Below are positions 1-4,830 of a stretch of DNA of 7,818 nt, piece by piece. Within the stretch, counting starts at the first letter, position 1; each line of letters opens with the position of its first letter. The notes under the pieces were generated by a model. That model had not been told where the DNA came from. It was given only the letters and a program-made list of their open reading frames with translations, and did not search any database. The DNA comes from Dehalococcoidia bacterium (GTDB lineage: Bacteria; Chloroflexota; Dehalococcoidia; Dehalococcoidales; BS750m-G39), in assembly GCA_030616265.1 (NCBI GenBank), contig JAUWXS010000025.1, positions 1-7,818 on the forward strand, read 5' to 3'. A program made the position numbers and the translations under genes.

Positions 1-634
1 CTTCGTGAGTTATATCTATGCTGATAACTGCCTTGACCACATCGGGCCCGGTGATATACATCTGGCTGGTGCCCTTGACCATGAAAACGAAATCGGTTAT
101 CGCTGGCGAATAGACGGCTCCCCCCGCCGATGGCCCCATCACTACCGACAGCTGCGGGACAACGCCGGAGCACAGGGTATTGCGCAGCAGTATCTCGCCG
201 ACGCCGTAGAGGCCCATCACCCCTTCCTGGATGCGGGCGCCGCCCGAGTCCCAGATGGCGATTATGGGCGCCCCATTTTTGACGGCTAAGTCCATGACCT
301 TGCAGGCTTTCTGCGCCGATACCTCGGATATCGTTCCGCCGAGGACGGTAAAGTCCTGGGCGTAGATAAAAACAGTCCTGCCGTCAATCTTGCCGAAGCC
401 GGCAATCACGGCATCGCCCAGGTATTGCCGTTTGTCTAAGCCGAATTCGGTGGCGCGGTGGGTAACAAACGGGTCCAGCTCTTCGAAGCTGCCCTTGTCG
501 AGGAGGAGGTCAATCCTCTCCCTAGCGGTCAGCTTACCCTTGTCATGCTGCTGCTGGATGCGCTTTTCCCCACCCCCCGCCCTGGCCTTTTTCTCCAGCT
601 CAGATAGTTTAGACAGCTTATCCTTCATCGTCAT
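1..634 (-). CDS. Acyl-CoA carboxylase carboxyltransferase subunit (propionyl/methylmalonyl-CoA type), 3' end beyond window
   Basis: The minus strand from 634 to the window edge reads through 211 residues without a stop. This is the N-terminal domain of the biotin-dependent carboxyltransferase family, whose members are about 510-520 residues long, so some 60% of the gene lies outside. The start shows the usual Lys/Glu-rich helix, then KGKLTARERIDLLLD (33-46), DPFVTHR (54-60), DFTVLGGTISEVSAQK (94-109), IWDSGGARIQEGV (127-139, the acyl-CoA oxyanion region) and MGPSAGGAVYSPAITDF (166-182). Such subunits move CO2 between carboxybiotin and propionyl- or acetyl-CoA, or act in methylmalonyl-CoA decarboxylase. 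The N-terminal half does not decide which. The ATG at 634 has GGAG five bases upstream; a second in-frame ATG at 628 is less well spaced. A putative promoter lies at 680-709, divergent from folP. The family call is firm; the substrate is open. Confidence 0.93.
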   Translation of the reverse strand, partial: MTMKDKLSKLSELEKKARAGGGEKRIQQQHDKGKLTARERIDLLLDKGSFEELDPFVTHRATEFGLDKRQYLGDAVIAGFGKIDGRTVFIYAQDFTVLGGTISEVSAQKACKVMDLAVKNGAPIIAIWDSGGARIQEGVMGLYGVGEILLRNTLCSGVVPQLSVVMGPSAGGAVYSPAITDFVFMVKGTSQMYITGPDVVKAVISIDITHE

Positions 635-679
635 CTGGGCTCCAAATAGGTGGCTAAAAATAGGGTGTAATCGTCAATA

Positions 680-709
680 ATCATATCATATTGCTCACCA
701 GATAGGCAA
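680..709 (-). promoter_or_regulatory. Putative sigma70-type promoter for the carboxyltransferase gene
   Basis: Read on the minus strand, TTGCCT (709-704) is followed after 18 bases by TATGAT (685-680), matching -35 at 4/6 and -10 at 5/6. A second overlapping TATGAT at 690-685 has a 13-base spacer and is less likely to be used. Transcription would start near 673, giving a leader of about 39 bases before the ATG at 634. The -35 lies inside a 6-bp inverted repeat (ACCAGA at 697-702, TCTGGT at 715-720), which could be an operator. Inferred from sequence only. Confidence 0.45.
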
Positions 710-768
710 GCCCGTCTGGTAAGCGTTTACCGCCCCCCGCCCAGGTCTTTCTTCCCACCCAGAACCCG

Positions 769-780
769 CCCTATATAGGG
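769..780. repeat. Perfect 12-bp palindrome CCCTATATAGGG
   Basis: This exact dyad has a TATATA core between CCC and GGG. It sits between the two divergent transcription units and could be a regulator binding site or the edge of the adjacent repeat element. A match of this length can also occur by chance. Confidence 0.4.
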
Positions 781-814
781 ATGGTGTTGTTAAACCCTGC
801 CTTCAAGGGGATTA

Positions 815-834
815 AAAGGGGCGCAAGCCCCTTT
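815..834. repeat. Inverted repeat, 8-bp stem with GCAA tetraloop
   Basis: AAAGGGGC (815-822) pairs with GCCCCTTT (827-834) around a GCAA (GNRA-type) loop. A run of A follows on the plus strand and of T on the minus strand. No gene ends here on either strand, so a terminator role is unlikely. Together with the next hairpin it resembles a dispersed REP-like unit. Confidence 0.6.
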
Positions 835-847
835 AAAAAATTACTTC

Positions 848-871
848 CCCCCTCCCTTACAAGGGAGGGGG
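848..871. repeat. Inverted repeat, CCCCCTCCCTT / AAGGGAGGGGG
   Basis: The two 11-base arms (848-858 and 861-871) are perfectly complementary around a 2-base centre. In practice they would form a 10-bp stem with a 4-base TACA loop. The right arm is also the first half of a possible G-quadruplex, so the two structures would compete. Confidence 0.65.
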
Positions 872-885
872 ATACAGGGGGAGGG
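863..885 (+). other. Putative G-quadruplex motif upstream of folP
   Basis: Four G tracts occur in a row: 863-865, 867-871, 877-881 and 883-885, with loops of 1, 5 and 1 bases (A, ATACA, A). This fits the G3+N1-7 pattern. It ends 75 bases before the folP start and about 50 before the putative -10, so it would be on the non-template strand upstream of the promoter. Folding is not shown by sequence alone. Confidence 0.4.
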
Positions 886-935
886 TTGCTCAGAATTGAA
901 ATTCCCCAATCCACCTAGTAACAGCAGCAAAAGGG

Positions 936-944
936 TGCTAAAAT
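936..944 (+). promoter_or_regulatory. Putative extended -10 promoter of the folP operon
   Basis: TGCTAAAAT matches the extended -10 form (TGn followed by TAAAAT). No good -35 is visible 17 bases upstream (TAGTAA), as is common for extended -10 promoters. Transcription would start near 951, leaving only about 10 untranslated bases before the folP ATG. Confidence 0.4.
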
Positions 945-960
945 GTGGTAGAGTTTTTGT

Positions 961-1797
961 ATGGAGAGCCAGACGACCTTAACCACCACCCGCTGCGGCG
1001 ACCTGGAGCTGCGCTGGGGCGAGCGCACCTATGTTATGGGTATCCTCAACCTCACTCCCGATTCCTTCTCCGGGGATGGGCTGGGCGATGATGTCGGAGC
1101 CGCCGTGGCTCAGGCAAAGCGTATGGCTGATGAAGGCGCCGATATCATCGACATCGGCGGTGAGTCCACCCGCCCCGCCGCCCCGCCGGTCTTGGCCGAC
1201 GAAGAACTGCGGCGGGTAATGCCGGTTATCGAAAAGCTGGCTGGCGAGCTTTCGGTGCCGATGAGCATCGACACCTATAAATCGGAGGTGGCCAGCCGGG
1301 CGGTGCATGCCGGCGCGGCCATGATAAACGATGTCTGGGGCTTGGGGCGAGACCCCCGCCTGGCTCAGGTAGCTGCCGAAGCCGGCGTGCCCCTTATCAT
1401 CGCCAGCTATCTACAGGATGCCGTCAGGTATGATATAATTACTGAGGTTATTACCAGTCTGGAGAAGGGCATAAAGCAGGCTATGGAAGCTGGGGTAGCT
1501 GGGCAGAACATTATTATTGACCCCGGCATTGGCTTTGGCAAAAACCCCGAGCAGAACCTGGAGATTATTCGTCGCCTGGACGAACTAAAAGCTCTGAACA
1601 GGCCCATTCTGCTCGGCACATCGCGTAAATTTAAGCTCAACCAGCCGCCCGACCAGCGCCTGGAGGCGACCGCCGCCACCCTGGCCATCGGCATTGCCCG
1701 CGGCGCTGACATGGTGCGGGTTCATGACGTTGGGCAGATGGTAAAGGCCTGCCGTATGAGCGATGTTATCATTCGGAGGAGGCAAATTGGCGATTGA
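961..1797 (+). CDS. folP: Dihydropteroate synthase
   Basis: The 278-residue product has the normal DHPS length and TIM-barrel motif order. It joins p-aminobenzoate to 6-hydroxymethyl-dihydropterin pyrophosphate in cytoplasmic folate synthesis. Visible motifs are MGILNLTPDSFSGDG (26-40, with the metal-binding Asn30), DIGGESTRP (64-72, the pABA loop), SIDT (102-105), INDV (121-124), DPGIGFGKN (186-194), GTSRK (218-222) and RVHDV (252-256). Two places differ from consensus. The usual HM/HN segment after the NDV strand is IIASYLQD (145-152), and the segment after SRK is FKLNQPPDQRLE, shorter than the normal SxIG-containing loop. The ATG at 961 has no clear Shine-Dalgarno, only a weak TAGAG, and a probably very short leader. 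It is the first gene of a four-gene operon and overlaps folK by 11 bases. Confidence 0.93.
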   Translation: MESQTTLTTTRCGDLELRWGERTYVMGILNLTPDSFSGDGLGDDVGAAVAQAKRMADEGADIIDIGGESTRPAAPPVLADEELRRVMPVIEKLAGELSVPMSIDTYKSEVASRAVHAGAAMINDVWGLGRDPRLAQVAAEAGVPLIIASYLQDAVRYDIITEVITSLEKGIKQAMEAGVAGQNIIIDPGIGFGKNPEQNLEIIRRLDELKALNRPILLGTSRKFKLNQPPDQRLEATAATLAIGIARGADMVRVHDVGQMVKACRMSDVIIRRRQIGD

Positions 1798-2284
1798 ATC
1801 GGTAACCGCCTATCTCGGTCTGGGCTCCAATCTGGGAGACCGCCAGGCCAATCTGGACCGGGCTTTAGAGTTTCTGGGGCAGAGGCTGCGGGTAAAAAAG
1901 GTTTCCTCCATATACGATTCCGAGCCGGTGGGCAATATCGAGCAGCCCCGTTTTCTCAACCTGGTCTGCAAGGTCAGCACCAATCTCCCCCCGATGGCAC
2001 TGCTGGCGCTGGGCAAGGGCATCGAGAACAAGCTGGGGCGGTGGGGTGGCCCCTCCGGCTCCCCCCGCACCATAGATATCGATATCCTGCTCTATGGCGA
2101 TGAGGTTATGGAAACCCCCGAGCTGGTTATCCCCCACCCCCGCATGGCCAAGAGGGCCTTTGTCCTCGTGCCCCTGGTGGAGATTGCCCCCGACGTGGTG
2201 CACCCGGTAACGGGCAAGACCGCCAAGGAGTTGCTCAAGGCGGCAAAAGAGGTCCAGGGCGTCTTCAAGTGGGAGGGTGACTAG
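1787..2284 (+). CDS. folK: 2-amino-4-hydroxy-6-hydroxymethyldihydropteridine pyrophosphokinase (HPPK)
   Basis: HPPK transfers pyrophosphate from ATP to 6-hydroxymethyl-dihydropterin, giving the substrate of the upstream folP product. The 165-residue protein shows YLGLGSNLGDR (9-19), the RFLNLV strand (55-60), PRTIDIDILLYG (93-104, with Mg-binding Asp97 and Asp99) and the C-terminal PHPRMAKRAFVLVPLVEIAP block. The stretch between LGR and PRT (WGGPSGS) is shorter than in the E. coli enzyme. I chose the TTG at 1787 because GGAGGAGG (1775-1782) sits 4 bases ahead and the protein then begins right at the conserved N-terminal strand. The in-frame ATG at 1763 would add eight residues and has no ribosome binding site. 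The 11-base overlap with folP suggests translational coupling. Confidence 0.93.
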   Translation: MAIESVTAYLGLGSNLGDRQANLDRALEFLGQRLRVKKVSSIYDSEPVGNIEQPRFLNLVCKVSTNLPPMALLALGKGIENKLGRWGGPSGSPRTIDIDILLYGDEVMETPELVIPHPRMAKRAFVLVPLVEIAPDVVHPVTGKTAKELLKAAKEVQGVFKWEGD

Positions 2285-2285
2285 C

Positions 2286-2657
2286 TTGTACCAGATATCG
2301 GTGGAGCAGCACTTTGACGCCGCCCACGCCCTGCGGGGCTATCGGGGCAAGTGCGAGGCGGTGCACGGCCACCGCTTTAAGGTGGTGGCTAAGATAGAAG
2401 CCTCCGGCCTCGACGACATCGGCCTGGCCTACGATTTCACCGAGCTAAAACAGCACCTGGCTGAGGTCGTGTCAAGGTTTGACCACACCAACCTCAACGA
2501 TATTCCCCCCTTTGACAAGCTCAACCCGTCTTCGGAGAATATCGCCGCCACCGTCTATGAAGAGCTTAAATCTAAGCTGGCTGGGGCTAAGGTCTCCATT
2601 ACTGCCGTAGAGGTATGGGAGTCCCCCCAGACCGGGGTAAGCTATAGCCCCGACTAA
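2286..2657 (+). CDS. queD: 6-carboxytetrahydropterin synthase / 6-pyruvoyltetrahydropterin synthase family
   Basis: The 123-residue product is a single-domain PTPS-fold protein. Zinc ligands are His14 (FDAAHAL) and His27 and His29 (HGH). The catalytic Cys23 lies in the motif CEAVHGH, which has the CxxxHGH spacing of QueD. Further family residues are DFTELK (50-55), DHTNLND (66-72) and VEVWES (108-113, Glu112). QueD turns dihydroneopterin triphosphate into 6-carboxytetrahydropterin for queuosine and other deazapurines. A TTG at 2286, one base after the folK stop, has GGGAGG about nine bases upstream. The alternative GTG at 2277 abuts that ribosome binding site with no spacer. The position directly after folP-folK also raises a folate role in place of FolB, but the motif lacks the Glu of the PTPS-III or dual-function types. 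QueD is the better call. Confidence 0.88.
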   Translation: MYQISVEQHFDAAHALRGYRGKCEAVHGHRFKVVAKIEASGLDDIGLAYDFTELKQHLAEVVSRFDHTNLNDIPPFDKLNPSSENIAATVYEELKSKLAGAKVSITAVEVWESPQTGVSYSPD

Positions 2658-2663
2658 GTCTAA

Positions 2664-2669
2664 AGGAGG
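2664..2669 (+). promoter_or_regulatory. Strong Shine-Dalgarno (AGGAGG) of the split-barrel gene
   Basis: AGGAGG lies six bases before the ATG at 2676 and fixes that start. It lies in the 18-base gap after queD, so the gene can be translated independently within the operon. Confidence 0.75.
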
Positions 2670-2675
2670 CATAAT

Positions 2676-3041
2676 ATGGCCAAACTAACCGAGGAAGCCA
2701 AGAAAATAATCGCCGAGGGTGGTCCGGCGCTGGTAGCCACCTCCAGCATGAACGGGAAGTCCAATGTCTCGATTAAAGGCTCGTTTCGGGTGCTGGACGA
2801 TGAGCATGTTGTCTTCGTCGATATCGCTTCGCCGCGCACGATGGCTAACCTGAAGGAGAACCCGCAGCTTTCGGCGCTGGTCTTCGACCCCAACACCGGC
2901 AAGGGCTGCCGGGTCTGGGGCAAGGTGAAGATCGTGGATAAGGGCGAGCTTTTCGATTCCATGGCGGCGGAGTTTGCCCAGAAGAAGATGAAGGCACAGC
3001 ACCTGGTTATGGTTACTGTGGGCGAGGTAGAGGTTTTTTAG
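2676..3041 (+). CDS. Pyridoxamine 5'-phosphate oxidase family (FMN-binding split barrel) protein
   Basis: The 121-residue protein has the compact split-barrel pattern of small PNPOx-like flavoproteins. It shows PALVATSSMNGKSNVSIKGSF (17-37), a central VVFVDIASPRTMANLKENP (45-63, the FMN-phosphate and dimer region in this family), LSALVFDPNTGKGCRVWGKVKIV (65-87) and a short C-terminal helix plus strand. Members bind FMN, F420 or heme as homodimers in the cytoplasm. Their substrates are mostly unknown, and this short form lacks the C-terminal domain of true PdxH. It is the last gene of the folP operon, 18 bases after queD. Co-transcription with pterin genes suggests a redox cofactor link, but that is only a guess. 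The fold is well supported; the reaction is not. Confidence 0.85.
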   Translation: MAKLTEEAKKIIAEGGPALVATSSMNGKSNVSIKGSFRVLDDEHVVFVDIASPRTMANLKENPQLSALVFDPNTGKGCRVWGKVKIVDKGELFDSMAAEFAQKKMKAQHLVMVTVGEVEVF

Positions 3042-3065
3042 GAATTAATGTAAGTATAGATAACG

Positions 3066-3758
3066 ATGTCAAATCATGTGCTTTCACCCGACGAACGATT
3101 TCTCGCCTATTACGATAAGCTGCGGGAAGAAGTAAATACGGCGTACACTCATTATGAAATATGTAAGCATCTCAGAGAGATCAGGAGCACTCGGCGTGAC
3201 GAATTTAGTGAAGCGCTTACATTCTTTTCTGTAACTATGAATTCCAACCTTTTTTCGACAGTAATGAGCATAAACAGGTTCATAGATACACAAAAAGATT
3301 CGCTGTATTTGGACGTCTTTTTTGAATTTATAAGGAATAATCTAAGTTTGTTTTCTACCGCAGCTTATAAGAAACGTTTGCTGAAAAGCGGGGTAGATGG
3401 TGAGGATTGTGAACATTGGGTAAAACTCCATAGAGATATAACAGCGGAGATGGTAGAAAAAGACAGGGCGAAGGTAGAGAGCTTACCTGTCAATAATCTA
3501 AAAGTGTGGCGGGATAAAAAGCTTGCACATATTGAAAAGGACTTAGTGACAAAGAGCGTGGATGTTATGAAAGAATTCCCCGTTACTGTTCAGGAGATTG
3601 ATACGATTATTATTACTTTGCATGAAATACTAGACCGCTATCGTGTTGCCTATGATGGAGTTCAATGGAGGCTTGGTTTACCACCAACCAAACATCAGAT
3701 AGAATACGTAATGGATGCCCTCTTATTCTATCGGCAGTCAGGAAGAAACCGTAAATAA
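3066..3758 (+). CDS. HEPN/AbiU2-like domain protein, possible RNase or abortive-infection type
   Basis: This 230-residue, mostly helical protein is soluble, with no signal peptide or membrane segment. The stretch WRDKKLAHIE (148-157) has the HEPN motif R-x5-H (Arg149, His155), with an acidic residue after the Arg as in many HEPN nucleases. Its placement after a long helical N-terminus resembles AbiU2-type HEPN proteins. HEPN proteins of this kind are often RNases in toxin-antitoxin or phage-defence roles. The gene is clearly richer in A+T than its neighbours: two 60-base blocks counted by hand gave about 32% and 40% GC, against visibly GC-rich flanks. This points to horizontal acquisition. 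The ATG at 3066 has no evident Shine-Dalgarno. No cognate antitoxin or nucleotidyltransferase gene is adjacent. The gene call is firm; the HEPN assignment is moderately sure and the role is inferred. Confidence 0.7.
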   Translation: MSNHVLSPDERFLAYYDKLREEVNTAYTHYEICKHLREIRSTRRDEFSEALTFFSVTMNSNLFSTVMSINRFIDTQKDSLYLDVFFEFIRNNLSLFSTAAYKKRLLKSGVDGEDCEHWVKLHRDITAEMVEKDRAKVESLPVNNLKVWRDKKLAHIEKDLVTKSVDVMKEFPVTVQEIDTIIITLHEILDRYRVAYDGVQWRLGLPPTKHQIEYVMDALLFYRQSGRNRK

Positions 3759-3788
3759 GAAAAAATTCCCTGCGTCACCACCCAAACC

Positions 3789-3959
3789 CTACTCCTCCTC
3801 CCCCCACCTGTACCGCTTCTTCTTCTTACTCTTTAGCCGCTCCAACCCGCACTCGAAACAGATGCCGTTGTGGCAGCAGATTACTCCCCCGCACTGGGGG
3901 CAGCGCGGCCAAGCCCCGAAGGGGGGATGGTTGCCACTGGCTATTTTATAGTATACTTC
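3789..3959 (-). pseudogene. Zinc-ribbon protein fragment, 5'-truncated or with unidentified start
   Basis: The minus strand encodes a protein-like tail: GNHPPFGAWP, then CPQCGG, then CCHNGICFECG, then a strongly basic stretch ending RYRWGEEE before a TAG stop at 3791-3789. The CPxC and CxxC pairs are the spacing of a four-Cys zinc ribbon, and the basic tail could contact nucleic acid. The frame stays open to the right, but that part is antisense to the dehydrogenase gene and looks non-protein-like. No ATG, GTG or TTG with a ribosome binding site precedes the Cys-rich part. I therefore read it as the 3' end of a gene whose start was lost, or a small protein with a start I cannot identify. The right boundary is approximate. 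It is convergent with the HEPN gene and lies next to the acquisition-like AT-rich stretch. I do not recognise the family. Confidence 0.4.
3931..3957 (+). promoter_or_regulatory. Putative promoter of the short-chain dehydrogenase gene
   Basis: TTGCCA (3931-3936, 5/6 to the -35 consensus) and TATACT (3952-3957, 5/6 to the -10 consensus) are separated by 15 bases, which is on the short side. A start near 3964 would leave about 24 untranslated bases before the ATG at 3988. Confidence 0.4.
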
Positions 3960-3987
3960 GGTCAGACTTTTGATTGGGGGTAAAGAT

Positions 3988-4752
3988 ATGCGGCTCAAAG
4001 ATAAAGTGGCTATCATTACTGGCAGCGCCCGCGGCATGGGACGGGTTTTCGCCCTGCGTTTCGCCCAAGAAGGCGCCAAATTAACCATCTGTGATGTCCT
4101 TGACTGTGAACCAGTCGCCGAGGAGATAGAAGCCATCGGCGGGGAAGCGCTGGCGCTCAAGACCGATGTCACCAGCGAAAAAGACACCGCCGCGATGGCT
4201 CAAAAGACGGTGGACCGCTTTGGCCGGATAGATATCCTGGTCAACAATGCCGCCATCATCGGCAGTATTGAGACCAAGGATTTCCTGAAACCGATGGAAA
4301 AGCTAACGGCCGCGGACTGGGACCGGATTCTGGCGGTGAATATTAAGGGTGTGTTCCTGTGCTGTAAGGCCGTTATTCCCTACATGAAGAAGCAGGGCGG
4401 AGGTAAAATTGTCAATATGGCTTCAACCGTTGCCTTCTCCGGATTGCCCCACTTTATTCACTATAGCGCCTCCAAGGGCGGTGTGGTCACCATGACCCGC
4501 GGCCTGGCCACCGCGCTGGGCGAATTCAATATCAACGTAAATGCAGTGGCACCCGGTCTGGTAATGACCGAGGCGATGCAGGCGACCTATTCCCAGGAAT
4601 TTTACGAAGAACTGGTGGCCAACCATCAGCTTATCCACAAAAAGGTGCAGCCGGAAGACGTTGCCGCCGCGGTGCTCTTTATGGCCTCCGACGAAGCCGA
4701 CAAGATAACGGGGCAGACGCTGGGGGTAAATGCCGGCGAATACCTGCACTAA
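3988..4752 (+). CDS. Short-chain dehydrogenase/reductase, NAD(H)-type
   Basis: The 254-residue protein is a classical SDR. It has the cofactor motif TGSARGMG (11-18), the NNAA strand (86-89), and the catalytic tetrad Asn118, Ser146, Tyr159 and Lys163 (YSASK). The end matches family members: DEADKITGQTLGVNAG. Asp36 at the end of the second beta strand (LTICD) favours NAD over NADP. This suggests oxidation of a hydroxy compound rather than a FabG role in fatty acid synthesis, though FabG-like annotation would be usual. The substrate cannot be read from sequence. The ATG at 3988 follows GGGGG (3976-3980) at seven bases and begins with the typical MRLKDKVAIITG. The upstream in-frame TTG at 3970 would precede the ribosome binding site. 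It is a single-gene unit with its own putative promoter, convergent with the serpin gene. Confidence 0.92.
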   Translation: MRLKDKVAIITGSARGMGRVFALRFAQEGAKLTICDVLDCEPVAEEIEAIGGEALALKTDVTSEKDTAAMAQKTVDRFGRIDILVNNAAIIGSIETKDFLKPMEKLTAADWDRILAVNIKGVFLCCKAVIPYMKKQGGGKIVNMASTVAFSGLPHFIHYSASKGGVVTMTRGLATALGEFNINVNAVAPGLVMTEAMQATYSQEFYEELVANHQLIHKKVQPEDVAAAVLFMASDEADKITGQTLGVNAGEYLH

Positions 4753-4783
4753 AAACAAAAAAAGCACCGCCCTTGGCGATGCT
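4751..4783 (-). terminator. Intrinsic terminator of the serpin gene
   Basis: Read on the minus strand, AGCATCGCC (4783-4775), loop AAG, and GGCGGTGCT (4771-4763) form a 9-bp stem with one U-G wobble. UUUUUUUGUUUUU follows (to 4751). On the plus strand the wobble becomes a C-A mismatch and no T run follows, so termination is expected mainly for minus-strand transcripts. It lies about 48 bases after the serpin stop and directly abuts the dehydrogenase stop. Confidence 0.85.
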
Positions 4784-4830
4784 CTAAAAATTCTTTGAGC
4801 AGTTGCCGAATACCCTGCCGTTCGGGCGAA

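Larger units (their letters stand above)
635..960. other. Divergent intergenic region, 326 bp, repeat-rich
   Basis: No credible coding sequence is present. From left to right it holds the carboxyltransferase leader and promoter, an ACCAGA/TCTGGT inverted repeat around the -35, a C-rich tract (731-770), the perfect palindrome CCCTATATAGGG (769-780), two strong GC-rich hairpins (815-834 and 848-871), a G-rich run with quadruplex potential (863-885) and an extended -10 element for folP (936-944). The middle, about 769-885, looks like a dispersed repeat unit rather than ordinary promoter DNA. Confidence 0.7.

Noticed and set aside
5..680. Plus-strand frames opposite the carboxyltransferase gene.
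   Set aside because: They are mirror frames of a clear carboxyltransferase on the minus strand and show no protein-like motifs of their own.
697..720. ACCAGA/TCTGGT inverted repeat as a terminator or riboswitch element.
   Set aside because: The stem is only 6 bp with a 12-base interior and no T run, and it overlaps the likely -35 of the divergent gene. At most it is an operator.
1763..1786. ATG at 1763 as the folK start.
   Set aside because: There is no ribosome binding site before it, and the added residues are not part of the HPPK fold. The TTG at 1787 has GGAGGAGG right upstream.
3048..3053. ATG followed at once by TAA after AGGA, a possible minimal leader ORF before the HEPN gene.
   Set aside because: A start-stop pair of this kind is expected by chance in AT-rich spacer DNA, and nothing else supports a regulatory role.
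3715..3951. Plus-strand frame of 78 residues overlapping the end of the HEPN gene.
   Set aside because: It is rich in Pro, Ser and Phe, and it is the antisense of the Cys-rich zinc-ribbon fragment, which looks far more like protein.
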